Origin: Narthecium ossifragum
Taxonomy: Eukaryota; Streptophyta; Magnoliopsida; Dioscoreales; Nartheciaceae
Assembly (NCBI GenBank): GCA_963920575.1
Contig: OY986971.1
Span: 8,744,779-8,808,778 of the forward strand
Direction: 5' to 3'
Length of the DNA stretch: 64,000 nt
The position numbers and the translations under genes are program-made. Under the pieces are notes generated by a model. The model saw only the letters and a list, made by a program, of their open reading frames with translations, had not been told where the DNA came from and did no database searches. Positions 1-11,149 of the stretch are shown piece after piece (positions within the stretch are counted from its first letter, which is position 1; each line of letters starts with the position of its first letter).

Positions 1-1
1 T

Positions 2-970
2 TGTCAACAATTAGGTAGTATTTCTCATCGAAATGAAATGCCTCAAAATCCGATTATTGAATGTGAAGTATTTGATGTTTGGGTTATTGATTTTATGGGC
101 CCGTTTCCTCCTTCGAATGGCTGCATTTACATTTTATTAGCTGTTGATTATGTTTCGAAATAGATTGAAGCCATAACAACTAAGACCAATGATCACCGAG
201 TCGTTGTAAAATTTCTTCATTCTAACATTTTTGCTCGGTTTGGTCATCCTAGAGCTATAATAAGTGATGGTGGATCACATTTCATGAATAGGTATTTCCT
301 TCATACTCTAGATAAATATAATATCTCCCATAAGGTTGCCACCCCCTATCACCCTCAGACCAGTGGGCAGGTAGAGGTGTCTAATAGGGAGATCAAACAC
401 ATCCTTGAGAAAGTAGTGCGTTTGGATAGAAGGGATTGGTCCATGCGCTTGAATGAAGCTTTATGGGCATATAGAACGGCATTTAAAACACCCATAGGGA
501 TGTCCCCATATCGAATGGTCTATGGTAAGCATTGTCGCTTACCAGTGAATCTCATAGATAAAGTGTGGTTAACGATTAAAGAAGTTAATTGGTTACCTAC
601 AGGTCGGAGTGCTCGTCTGCATCAACTCAATGAGTTGGAGGAAATACATGTTGCAGCTTATGATAATGCTCTTATCTATAAGGCTCGATCTAAAGCGTAT
701 CATGATAGGTTCATTAATCAGAGAACTTTTAAGGTGGGCGATAGGGTGTGGTTATTTAACGCACGATTACGGCTCTTCCCAGGAAAACTGAAATCTAGAT
801 GGACAGGCCCATTCGAAATCACTCAAGTTTTCCCTCATGGGGCTGTTGAACTCCGCCATCCAAACTCTGACTCCACCTTCAAAGTGAATGGCCAAAGGTT
901 AAAACGATACATAGAAAATCCTCTGACCTTAGAAGCCACACAACGGTTGCATGAACCAATTCCTGAGTAA
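2..970 (+). pseudogene. Ty3/Athila integrase, C-terminal two-thirds
   Basis: Integrase inserts retrotransposon cDNA into the host genome. The frame starts in the zinc-finger/core linker and shows the catalytic D,D,E landmarks: VIDFMGPF, then IISDGGSHF, then [16 protein letters not shown]-terminal region with GKLKSRWTGPF follows, and the frame stops at 968-970. One in-frame TAG at 161-163 falls where related copies have tryptophan in the VSKW motif, so it looks like a TGG to TAG change. From 284 to 970 the frame is open. It is cut at its left side only by the window edge. The matching integrase of the 38052-56033 element is at 52037-52873. Confidence 0.9.
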
Positions 971-990
971 TTGCGTTATCATTGGGTCGA

Positions 991-1031
991 GCTAGAGACG
1001 TTAAACCAAGCGCTTGATGGGAGACAACCCA
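991..1031 (+). other. Post-pol hairpin motif (GGGAGRCAACCCA type)
   Basis: Twenty bases after the integrase stop lies a block ending in ATGGG-AGACAA-CCCAT, a 5-bp stem with a 6-base loop. The same block follows integrase, or its remnant, at 11102-11147 and 52885-52931, where the outer stem pair differs. It is probably an RNA element of the genomic transcript; the function is not known to me. Confidence 0.55.
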
Positions 1032-1269
1032 TCCTTTTTGTGTTTTTCTTTAGTTTGGTTTCATTCAAGTTTTCTTTGCATGCTTGCGTAATTTCTACTT
1101 AGTTGCATAGTTGAATATGATTGTCTGATAATACTGTCATCGCTACCCGTGGCTAGTCATGTTAATTGTTAGCTTGGGGATGTCCATGCTTGAATTCTTA
1201 TGGCCTGGAGAGGTCCGTATTTTTACAGGGTTCGTTGAGGTTTACTTCCCAGATTTTTATGCAGTTGTT

Positions 1270-1870
1270 CGCATTTCGTTTAGACCGATCGATCTAGCCG
1301 ATCTAAGACCGATCGATCCTTCTTTGCGTCAAGCATAATTTTCTTAGTGCCTTAGTTGGATCGATCCGTCCCATTGTGTCCGATCGATCCGAGGTGTATC
1401 TTTAATCTTGACAGAGCATGGTGTTTTCGCCTCACCATCACCTGATCGATCCTTCTATCCCTCCGTCTTTGCTTTACACCTGGCTATAGTCGGATCGATC
1501 GGGTCTTGGGCGAGGGATCGATCCGACTTGTTCGTTTAATTGTGACAGAGCGTAGTGTTTTTGGCACTACACGTTCCGATCGATTCCTCTATCTCTCCGA
1601 CAATGTCAGAAACTAGTTGCGAGCGTACGATCGATCCGTCCTAGCATGTCCGATCGATCCGAGGTGGGTATTTATTGGTGACAGAGCGTGGTGTTTTTGG
1701 CCCTACACCTTCCGATCGATCCTTCTATCTGTTGCTCTCATTGAGTTTCGTTGAGTAAGTACGATCGATCCTGCTCAACGAGTTCGATCGATCGGGCATA
1801 TTTATTCACTATTTGTCATCCGATCGCATCTGATGCGTCCACGTGGCGACGGATCGATCTACCCGGTCTA
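1270..1870 (+). repeat. GATCGATC-rich imperfect tandem array
   Basis: About a dozen copies of the palindrome core CGATCGATC occur here, embedded in loose repeats of roughly 140 bp. A second recurring phrase, TGACAGAGCGTGGTGTTTTT with small changes, appears near 1410, 1545 and 1680. A closely similar phrase (TGACAGAACG followed by T-rich sequence) recurs between GATCGATC sites in the LTRs at 18589-20324 and 25404-27204, so this internal array probably derives from LTR U3 sequence of the same family. Confidence 0.75.
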
Positions 1871-2485
1871 GGGCGATCGATCCTGCTCGAACCTTTCGAA
1901 ACTTACATCTTTCGCGCCGCTGCCGTCGCCGTCTCCAACTCGGCCTCGATTCCGAGTTGATCCACACCTGTTCGCCGCCTTTTTATTCTTATCCTTACCT
2001 CAACTACGATTCCTAACGAGTGACCTAGTTCGATTTTTGTTGTTCCGCGGCCGCCGTAGTCCATCCCATCCTCTGCGTCCGGCTTGTGCGTTCCACCATC
2101 GTCTCTGCTCTCAGCGTGTTCCGCCAGGCGATTTCATCTGTCCGGTAAGAGTCCAACGCGTCTTCTTCATATCTACTCCGCATGTGTTCGTCTCTTGTGT
2201 GTGTTTACACGGTGAAACCCATGGTTTTCGCCATGGCTTCCGACCAATGCCGCCGGCAACCATTGTCGATGTCCTCAGAATTCCTCTCGTCGTTTTCGTT
2301 TTCTTCTAGCCCTCTGTTATGCATGTTCTCCTTCTCTTCTTCCTTCAACCGTTCCCCATAGTTTTCTTGAATCTCTCTCTCTCCTCTGTTCCAGTCAGAA
2401 TAGTTAGTCCGATCGATCCTGCCCTATCCAGTCATTCTTCTTCTGTTTCCTCTTACCACGTATCTCGGCTATAGGGTTACTCTAA
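1871..2485 (+). promoter_or_regulatory. Pyrimidine-rich leader upstream of accessory ORF
   Basis: A C/T- and GC-rich stretch resembling a plant nuclear 5' leader lies between the GATCGATC array and the ATG at 2486. It contains only short frames. The arrangement of array, leader and ORF repeats at 3280-3716, so the stretch may belong to an internal promoter; no clear TATA box was found. Confidence 0.35.
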
Positions 2486-2976
2486 ATGTCTACGTCCAGC
2501 CACGCGTCGTCGGAGCCCGATTTTGAGTCGGGTTCTCCAGTGTCTCAAGCTTCAATGTTCTCATCCGATGATGACATTGCAGACTCAGCCAACTCGAGCC
2601 GACTATCATCTCCGCCGGTAGTTTTCTGTTGCCCTCCGTGGGAGTTCCTTGACCCTATTTACCCTGCCGAATTTGTGGTTGAATACCCTGTCGGTGTTGA
2701 GTTTTTTGGGCCATTGCCAAATCCTGATGCCTTTGCCCGTCTCGTTTATGCCATCCAACACGATCCTGCCTCAACGATCCGTGGGAGGCGTTCAAACTGC
2801 CTGACGGGTTTTCTGTTGTTGTGCCTCTGCTGTCCCTGATTGATCCTGCGCTTCTGTCGCCAGCGATCTCCCCACCAGGGTCCCCATATGCCTCAGATGA
2901 TCCTGATCGCCCACTGTTCCAGCGGTCGAGCGAGAGTGACTCTGATGACGACGAGCTTGCCGACAACGAGGACTAA
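2486..2976 (+). pseudogene. Accessory acidic Ser-rich ORF of the Athila-like element, frameshifted
   Basis: I do not recognise this protein. The ATG at 2486 opens a frame with an acidic, serine-rich N-terminus (about residues 1-40), then a proline/aromatic central part. Near 2765 the frame shifts by one base; beyond it the other frame continues without stops (it includes NDPWEAFKLPDGF) and ends in a second acidic stretch (SSESDSDDDELADNED) at a TAA at 2974-2976. Joined, it would be about 163 residues. Similar acidic ends on both sides of the shift argue for one gene with a single indel. It sits between integrase and the third ORF, where the other two Athila-type copies in this window have no equivalent. 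A captured host fragment and a lineage-specific accessory gene are both possible. Confidence 0.5.
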
Positions 2977-3133
2977 AATGAAGACACGGACGACGATGAC
3001 TAGACTTTGGGACAATCGTATTTTGCTTTCTAGGACTTCTACTTTATGCCTTTCTAGGTTGAGTTTTTAATTGCTAGTTTATCCTTTTTGCATTTCGGAT
3101 TTTATCTTTGTAGCTTGGTTTTGTTAGTTCATC

Positions 3134-3139
3134 AATAAA
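3134..3139 (+). terminator. Candidate poly(A) signal AATAAA after accessory ORF
   Basis: AATAAA lies about 160 bases after the stop at 2976 in T-rich sequence. With the upstream leader it gives the accessory ORF the look of a separate transcription unit. The hexamer alone is weak evidence. Confidence 0.3.
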
Positions 3140-3279
3140 AGTGGGATTCGGTTTGCTTGGATATATTGTTTTTATTTTTGTGATGCACCGTGCATGCCGT
3201 GAATGCTCTGCATACCTGCCATCCACGTAGGGGAAAAATTCCACGAGTTCCAGCTGCTATAGTATGGTTGTGGGAGTTG

Positions 3280-3715
3280 GATCGATCCGGCCTATATCGA
3301 CCGATCGATCCTCCTCACTTACCACGTTTTACGTTGTGCAGTGGCTGATTGCCGCGTGGACTTCGATCGATCCAACCCCGACAGACGGATCGATCGAAGT
3401 CGCGTCGTTTGGGGTTTATAATCTGGGTTCGATCGATCCTAGGGCACGTTTCTCCCTTCGATCGATCCAGCTTTCTTCCGTTCCCTTTCGCTCGGGGTCT
3501 GCTGCACCTTCTTCTCCGCTCTGAGCGGTGCTCGGCCTCGCCTCCGACACGACCTCCTCACCCCCGTCCTCTACCGCACTCTATACCCTTCCTCCGATCC
3601 TTTTCCTCACTCTCGACCTCGCCGTTTTCTCCTAACAACCCACCATCTTCTCCGATCGCGGGTCCTTGCTTTCCGTTGATCGTCGCCGGCGCCGCTCCTA
3701 GCCGTCATCCCGATC
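3280..3715 (+). promoter_or_regulatory. Second GATCGATC array plus pyrimidine-rich leader
   Basis: Six or so GATCGATC sites occur at about 3280-3475, followed by a C-rich leader (3480-3715) that leads directly to the ATG at 3716. This copies the order seen at 1270-2486. It could drive a subgenomic transcript of the third ORF, but that is inference from layout only. Confidence 0.4.
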
Positions 3716-6700
3716 ATGGTGCGTGCAAAGAACGTGATCCGTAAAGGCATTGGCAGAAAAGGAAAGGCCGCCGCCGCTTCCTCTTCCACCCCTCCTGCCC
3801 GACGACTACCCTTGACTGCGGCTCCGACGAGTACTTCTCCAACAACATCCTCGTCTTCGCCGGCTTCTTCCTCTTCTCCACCTCCGTCACGGCCGATCCG
3901 GGCCTCGAGAGCCCGACCATCTTCTTCGACGGCGGTTACTCCTTCGTCCTGCAAGCGGAAGGCAGCCGCTATTGCGTCCTCTTCCCAACCATCCCAATGG
4001 CCAACCAAGCGCAAGTAGTCCCAGCCGTCGACTGCTCCGACCAATGTCCGTGGCCTCCATCCTCGCTGGATCCGTGAGCTTGATATGGAATACACCTTCG
4101 ACGTCGACTTCTTCCGGACGATCGAGCACGCCCAAGACTCTATCGCGACCCTTGAGCGTCGGGGTCTACTACCGCTGTGCACTCCGTCTACCTCAGTGTA
4201 CCCTCGGCTGGTCTGCATGTTCTATCAGAACTTGCAGCCCGTTCCTTTTGGCGACGAGCGCGACAAGGATACGTCCCGCAAGTACGCGTCCCGGGGCTTC
4301 ACCTCCATGATCGACGGTGTCGAGGTATCTTTGACTCTCCGAGCCGTCTACGATGCGTTGTTAATTCCTAAACACTGTCCCGGCCTCCACCGAGCGACGC
4401 CCGATGAGCTGTATATCCTTGAGTTAGTTCCCTGCCTTTTTCTCCATCCGGGCCGTCAGCACACCGACACTTTTACTTGCGCCGAGCTGCCAGCGCACAT
4501 GTGGCTGGTCGACGACGTGCTTTGTGAGGACCCGTTCCTCTGACCCGGCTCGACCGCGTCGGTCGAGGGCCGATCCCTTCCTTGGGGTGTTCTCGCGTCG
4601 AGTGCGATCGGCTGATCGCATGGCCTCTTTGCAACCCCAGGGGCAATTTGGTCAAATTGCGCCTTGTCGGGTGATTTCACATGCGTGTAACGCACACACG
4701 GCCTTATAATGATGTTTGTGCTTGAGTAGACCCATAGGAGTGATCTAGATCTGAGGATCGGGGTTTGATCAAGTAGATCCAGATCTGAACGGCCGTGATC
4801 AATTTGATGATGATCAAACGGTTGTGGACTTAAACAACCTAATTAGTTAAACTTAACCCTACTTTTCATTCACTCTCCCTCTCGCGAGACTTCTTCCTGG
4901 GTGACGGTGCGACGGCTGAGGAGAGGGAGAGACCGCGACTCGACTGGAGGGAGAAGAGGGCGGCGGCGGCCGGCCAAGGAGCTAGAGGCGACGTCCACGG
5001 CGACGGCAGAGGGCTAGGCGAGCTCTGCGACCGCGACTGGAGGTGGCGGCGAGCTTGGGGACGACAACCGCGGCCGGAGAAGAAGGAGAGGGACGAGATC
5101 CCGACGCCCAGAGGTAGGGATTCCTACCCAAATCGTGGATTTGGCCTCTAGGGTATTGATTGTTGCATGCTAGAATAGGATTGCAGTGTTCTGTTACTCC
5201 GTGATTTCTCTGTTGATGTTCTTCCCTTCTTAGAGCATGCCGTCGTATAGATCTAGTTGCTAGTAGTGAATTCTTTGACGAGGTTTGCTTCCCTTCTCGC
5301 TGGTGCGTTGTGGGTTGATGAGATTCTTCCTCTGGTTTCTTTCCCCTGTTCTTGGCCGGCCGGAGACTTGAGTTGTCTGATTTCCCTTGAATCTTCGGGT
5401 GTTCGTTTCGGGTTCCTTCCTCATCCCAGTTGCTGCAGTGTCATCTCTTTCCATGCTCGATCCCTCTGTTTTTCTTCCGGCTGCCAGGGGTTGTTGAGGG
5501 GTGGCATTGTTCGGTCTGCTGCGAGGGTGTGAGTTCCATTCCCGTAAGCTCTGTCTTTGAGGATTGGTTTGGTTTTGCTGGACTCCGTAGGGGAGTTGAG
5601 TTGGGGTTCTGATTGGCCTTGCTCTGGGTAGATGGCCCTCCTTCCCTCTGTTGTCCTCCCCAGGTTTCGCTACTGCCATGGTGAACCTATGAATTCGTCC
5701 CCTTTGCTGGTATGGATGGTTATTACCTGATTTGGAGTCAGTCCTTGGTTGGATTTCGCTATCAGCCTGAACTGAATATTACTACCACTCTTATGAACCA
5801 TATGTTTATCTTTTTCTTCAACTCGTATAATTACTCGCCATACCATTGAATTATATATTGTTATAGCATGCTTCTGCCTAGGGCCGGCGGTGTGCCCGTT
5901 TCTATTTCTTTGTGGGTTAACCAAGGGAGTGACGCCCCTTGGGAATGTTTAGATTTAATTGGGCCGAAGGTGTGCCCTATTGTATGTGTTGAATAAGATG
6001 ATATATGATTGGGATATGTGAAAGTCTATGTTTGGCTTCTGTCTATTCTTAAATGCTAAATCTATTTTATAGCTATGCTATAACTTGTGGACATGTGGTT
6101 GATGAATTGACATGTAGAGACACCTAGGCCTAGTTGTTTGAATAGGCTCATGCATGTTGTATGCATTAGAAGCATTAAGGCTAGGTGCGGGCGATGGGCT
6201 CGATCGCCGATCCGAGGGCTCGGGTAGCTCGGATCTAGCTTTAGGACCGAGGTATGGGTAGGAGGATTAGGGCGAGATTGTGTGGTTATGATCTTATGAT
6301 GATTGAGGATACAACCTATATATAATCATGTGAATTATGATGTTGAGGAATAGAGGTCGTGTAGTCTCTTTGTCCCAAGGGTCTAAGTGTGGATGTCGAT
6401 GTTCATGACGTATGTCCCCGTACAAGGGGTGGTGTACGGCGAGAGCTCCGGCGGTGAGTGCAGCCGCGATGCACCGATCCTTGGTCCGGGCTCGTGTTGG
6501 GTGTCCTCCTTGTTTCGCCGCTTGGGTGAGGGTGACCCTATGTAGGGGCCCATTCTGGATCGACGAGGTGTGAGGCCTCCAGTAGCACCTTAGCCTTGGG
6601 ATGAAAGATAACACAGTTGCAGTTTACCCTTTTCTTGAGAGTGCCGTAGAGTAGAACCCTACTGGGCTTTATGCTCACCCTACCCGGGCTGTGTTTTGCA

Positions 6701-7757
6701 GGTGCAGGCGCCTCTCCTTTCACTTCAGTAGCCACTGGCGGATCAGCTCTTGGAGGCGCATCTACTTCGGGTGGACTTTGAGGTTGTTGACAGACTAGAG
6801 GATTTAAATTCAGCTTTATATTTATTTAATGTAGTCAAACATTTGGAGACTTATGCATCTTATTTGAGGACAAATTGTATAACTGTCAATTTTGATATTA
6901 ATGACAATGTCTTTATTTGGATGTTTAATTGGATTGTAATCATGATATCAGTATGAGTCTGCAAATTATGCCCTTTGATTTTGTATTTGAATTTATTGTG
7001 AAATATGAGGAATTGTACAGGTCCTTGTGTAAGAATTATAAAGGAGACTCTGTCAAAATTTTCCGCGTCATTGATGATGTAACAGGTTTAGGTTGCTCAT
7101 TCCCCGATCTGGATGGGTTTTCTGGGTCGGGGCGTGACATGCTTCGCCAGAATGTCATCCAGATGGGGCATGATCAGCATCGGACCGGGGATTGGCTCCA
7201 CATGTTGTGGCTGCTGGCCAAGGATTGGGCGATGAGTATTCCACATATGATCTTAGACGACGTTGCCCAGTTCTATCGGCGAGCGGTGCTGGAAATGCGG
7301 CCTAGTTACGACGACGCCGCCTTTCCACATCCTCGGGTTATCTCCACCGTTCTACAGCGCCAGGGCCGCGTCCCAGAGGGGGAGCCGACCGTGTCACCTG
7401 ATGTACTTAAGGCGGCGCAATTTGGTTCTGCCACCTGGAGCAAGGTCCTCGGCCACATGAGGAGGGCCGGCGTTTATCTCCGCCAGCCGCGCGCATCATG
7501 CGCCAGAGTACGGGCCGGTCGACCATCCTACGCTGGGAGAGATGTACAGAGAGTTCCGTGCTGAGTTCGTGCACTTACACCAGCGGTTGGATGCAGGGGA
7601 CGCACGTGATGCAGTTTTCTGTGCAGACGTCTCGCCCATCCGGGCGGACCTTTTGTCTGTTCGTATGCGTCTTGACAACCTTCACCCTGCTCCGCCCGGG
7701 CTTGCTATCGTACCTTATCGCCCGTTATCCTTTCCTGGGTCACCGCCTCAGCCTTGA
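3716..7757 (+). pseudogene. Athila third (env-position) ORF, resembling the putative plant transposon protein domain
   Basis: The ATG at 3716 begins a basic, Ser/Pro/Ala-rich N-terminus of 100 residues. A TAG at 4016-4018 interrupts the frame, which continues to 4522 with a folded region containing FFRTIEHAQDSIATLERRG and RLVCMFYQNL. The solo LTR at 4523-7139 splits it, and it resumes exactly in frame at 7145 after the duplicated TGCTT. A frameshift near 7490 leads into a C-terminal, probably coiled-coil part (containing MYREFRAEFVHLHQRLDA) ending at 7757. Joined length is about 470 residues. The layout (F..R, LV..FY.NL, then I.ALL.IP) recalls the domain annotated in plants as putative plant transposon protein (PF20167). 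Its position after pol matches the extra ORF of Athila elements. No transmembrane segment is obvious, so an envelope role is not supported. Confidence 0.65.
4523..7139 (+). mobile_element. Solo LTR, chromovirus-type family (TGTGAGGACC...GGGGCGTGACA)
   Basis: It starts TGTGAGGACC, ends GGGTCGGGGCGTGACA, and is flanked by TGCTT at 4518-4522 and 7140-7144. No internal coding region is present, so it is the product of LTR-LTR recombination. It contains a purine-rich GC stretch (4870-5110) and the block CAATTTGGTCAAATTGCGCC shared by the family near its 5' end. Short frames inside it are not considered genes. It interrupts the third ORF of the surrounding Athila-like element. Confidence 0.9.
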
Positions 7758-8162
7758 GTTCTTAGATGCTTGCTTGGTTTCCCTGTATATCTTTTAGGTT
7801 TCTTGCATCTACGGCTGCGTGTTGGCATGTTTTGTTTTTCCTTGGTCGTTGGCTGACTCATTTTTTTGTACTTACGTGACCTTATAGTTATATATCTTTT
7901 GACTTTTTGGCTTTGGGGGGTGTTCCCCGGGATTGCGAGGAGCTGCGTGTGCCAATCTATAATTGTATGGGTGGATGCTTTGGTATTTGTTATTGCTGCT
8001 GCAGGTTGAAGCTCAGGATAATTTGTTTTTCTATTTCTGTACTTGTGATGAATGTTTGTACCGCCCTAGTGTTTACTGAATAAATAGAGGGAATGCTGCC
8101 CAATTTTTCTCCAACATTTATGATTATGCTTTACTTTCAATAAATGCATTCATGGGGGTATT
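7758..8162 (+). other. 3' UTR of the first Athila-like element, proximal part
   Basis: A non-coding, T-rich stretch after the third ORF, with one polyadenylation-like ATAAAT near 8090. It ends in GTATT, the 5-bp target duplicated by the insertion at 8163-15180, and continues at 15186. Confidence 0.5.
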
Positions 8163-9603
8163 TGATAAGTCACTAATTATTCCTAATTAAAGCTCTTAAT
8201 TTACCTTTGTTAGGCTTAGAGTGTTTGTATTTGATAGTTTGTTAGTTGATTTCAGGTTTAATGAAGATTCAAGCTAGAAATTACAAAAAGGGGTTAATAT
8301 GCTGAAATACACTGCTCTGTCGACTGTTAGCATAATATTCACCAGAAATTATTATTATATCTAAATATTCTGAAATTTGGCTGACATGTAGAATACATCA
8401 AGACGTACAACTTTCATGTTGGACACTTTCAGAGATTCCTGATGGATGGATAGCAGTTTTGAAAAAAGTTGAAGATATTTAGCTGCTGGAAGACTGGTCC
8501 GTCGACACCCGGGAGAATATTCGTCAAATATTCTAGATATGTCCAAATATTGTAAACTCTTCGGGAGAGGACAGAATGCTTCCAAATCTACATCTTTCGT
8601 GTTGGATACATTTCCAAATTTCGGACAGGTTGATCCCAGTCGCGACCAGAAGAGGCAGTCAGAATTAAACTAGGAATTCCGAGTTGCACTAGAGGTCCAA
8701 CTCAACTTAGCCATAACCCTAATTCCGGGATTAAGGGTTTTTATTATATAAAGGGGTTATTCCAGCCAAACTTCTGATCTTTTTGTCAATCTTTGGAGGA
8801 GGAAGAAGAAGAAGGAGAGGATGTGGACGGTGACAGCTTCCTATTCCAACCCGATGGCTTTCATCCAAAAGATGAGTTGCTAATTTTTATACTTAGGATT
8901 ATTCATGAAACCCTAATGTAGTTTTCTATGTCCTTTGGTTTGAATCTTGTAATCTCCTCAACACATGATCTTATGAATATGATTTTTAATGTTAATAGAG
9001 TTGAGGGAACAGAGTTCCTTGATGTATTTTCAGTCCTACATGATTTCTGTGATTGATTGTAGAGATTCATAGGATGGTTTTCATGTGGTTTTTGGTTTAC
9101 CTTTGAGATAGTCTATGCTACGTGAAGATAAGTCATGCTAAGGTCATTAGGAGTAGAATAATTTAATGTAATTGGAGTACCAAAGATGATTTATGCTAAA
9201 CAAAGATAGATTATGCCGTTGGAAACATAAACCTTATTTTAGGGATTCCTGTGAGCTTGTAGTCATATGATCCATAATGTTGAGATGAGGGAACAAGAGG
9301 ATAACTAGAGAAGATTGAAGGTGAAATTAGGGTGGATTGAGTAATACCTAAGTCACTTATCCATTGATTCAAATTGATCAACCTTTTATTTCTTTTCTTC
9401 ATTAGTTTAATCTATTCTATCTTTGATTCTTTTCTTTAGTTTTAGGGTTTCGAGAATTGATTTTAGTTTCCAACGTTTTCCCTGTGGATCGACTCCCGAC
9501 TTCACCGCTATTTCTACCTAGTAGTTTACTGTTTGAATAAGGATATAAATTTAATCTTTGATTGAGTTTACAACGTTTTAACGACGACGTTTGTGAGCGA
9601 TCA
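8163..9603 (+). repeat. 5' LTR of the non-autonomous Athila-like element
   Basis: TGATAAGTCAC ... GAGCGATCA, 1441 bp. TATATAAAGG at about 8745 is a candidate TATA region. The same LTR family in a more diverged form occurs at 38052-39266 and 54630-56033. Confidence 0.93.
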
Positions 9604-9608
9604 ATTTT

Positions 9609-9626
9609 TGGCGCCGTTGCCAGGGA
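9609..9626 (+). promoter_or_regulatory. Primer-binding site, tRNA-Asp type
   Basis: TGGCGCCGTTGCCAGGGA lies five bases after the LTR end. It matches the complement of the 3' end of plant tRNA-Asp at all but one or two positions. tRNA-Asp priming is typical of Athila-lineage elements. Confidence 0.8.
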
Positions 9627-10014
9627 ATTCGACGGTTAACTAATTGATTTTCTCTTAACTCGTTTTCTTTGGTTAGTTTGATTTTTATCTTTCTTATCTT
9701 TCCCTTTATTTATTTTACATTTTTTTAGGAATTTTCTGACAATTTTTCTGATTTTTACAGCTACTAAGTTTGATTTTCTCGGAGTTGGATTTGCAACCCA
9801 TCGCCAAGAGCGATCGTTCGGACATGGGAGCGACCGATCGGGACTGTGTAGTCAGGTAAGTTTGGTCTAAACTCCGAGTTATTTTATCTAGCTATTTGAG
9901 ACGCTTCTGCTAGTCGCACAAAAGCACGCATCAGCGAGAGTCGTCTCTTGGACCAACCCACTGTTCATATTTTTTTATCTTTGGTGTGGTCATTGTCTAT
10001 GTGATCTTGCATGC

Positions 10015-11107
10015 ATGGCTAATTTTTATATGCTACCGGGTGCCATGTTGAATGACGATTTGCCTTTTGGTTATGGATCCGCTTACAATAATGACACATA
10101 TGGTTTCTCAAATCCGACATATAATTCACATTCATATCCTTATAATCCGAATTTTAGAGATCATACATACCCTAGTTGACAATTTCAAGGTTACCAACCT
10201 CCTAACATTCAACTATGGAACATAGAAACATCGGACCATAATTCAGCGCCTTATTTTGATCAACAATGTCCTCCACAACCATCCTCTAACCCGGCTTTGG
10301 ACAAACTCATGAGTGCAATTGTTGATATGAAAACTGAGCTTCGGAATGAAATGACGTTGATAAGGAACGAGCAATTATTGATAAGAAATGATGTTAACTC
10401 TAATGATCAATAAATTAAGAAAATAGAGATAAAATAGAACAACTAGCCCACATGGTTGATTCATATTACGAGAATGAGGAATATGAAAATAATTCCGGCC
10501 CGGCGGTCTGTGGTGACAATGTTGGAGAAGCTTATGTTTCTAATGAGAATGATGCATGCCATTTTGATATGTGTTCTAATACTTTGCCGAATTATACAAC
10601 TAGTGACAATATTTTGCCGGCCCCTAAAAATAATATTCCTGAATGCATACCTAATGACCTAATGAAACTGGACCTTATATGTATTTTGATCATGCTTTAG
10701 AAGCTAATTTTTTTAGTGATGATGAGAATTCTTGTGATGAATTGCCGATTTTACATGATGAGTTGAATGATGATGATGTGCATATTAGTGATAAACATAA
10801 TGAGGATGAGAGTGTTAGCAATATTCCTTGTTTAGAGCCTCAAGTTGAGATTCTATCTTTAATATCATCCTCATTAGTTGAACTTTGTCAGGAGGAGAAC
10901 CTTGTTATGAGTGAAGACCATGCCAATTCCTATCGTCCCTTCCTCAAAGATCGTATCCAAATTTCCAGTTCAATGCATATTTTGCTTGCTAAGGACTTCT
11001 TTTTATTCTTTGATGAAACATGTCTGCATACCTTCACCATGATTCGGGCCATGTATTTCTTCACATGGAACCATCGGCTTCCTAAATCTTGTTTCGGAAG
11101 CGTCTAG
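10015..11107 (+). pseudogene. Gag-like ORF of the non-autonomous element, broken
   Basis: The ATG at 10015 opens a frame rich in Asn/Tyr/Pro (it contains YNPNFRDHTYPS), like the region following the gag zinc knuckle in Athila elements. A predicted coiled coil follows (LDKLMSAIVDMKTELRNEM). Stops lie at 10177-10179 and 10411-10413. The frame shifts near 10425 (resuming as DKIEQLAHMVDSYY) and again near 10675, then an acidic segment runs to a stop at 11105-11107. Total span is about 360 codons. There is no CCHC knuckle and no major gag core. The C-terminal half (from about 10680) does not resemble a retroviral domain I know. The stop overlaps the conserved post-pol hairpin, suggesting that pol was deleted between gag and this motif. 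Confidence 0.6.
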
Positions 11108-11147
11108 CGAAAGACGTAAAATTTCGCACTTCCTGGGAGGCAACCCA
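11102..11147 (+). other. Post-pol hairpin motif, second copy
   Basis: Two adjacent small stem-loops: CGTCT-AGCGAA-AGACG, then CTGGG-AGGCAA-CCCAG. The second stem has C-G outer pairs where the copy at 991-1031 has A-T, a compensatory change. The motif is kept although pol is gone, so it is probably needed in cis. Confidence 0.55.
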
Positions 11148-11149
11148 GT

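Noticed and set aside
1270..1870. CRISPR-like array of regularly spaced GATCGATC palindromes
   Set aside because: Spacers are not uniform, flanking repeats are imperfect tandem DNA, there are no cas genes, and the DNA is a plant genome.
3716..4018. Separate 100-codon gene
   Set aside because: The frame continues after a single TAG at 4016-4018 into the third ORF of the Athila element.
6929..7564. Single gene of 211 codons
   Set aside because: Its first 70 codons lie in the solo LTR end; only the part from 7145 belongs to the interrupted third ORF.
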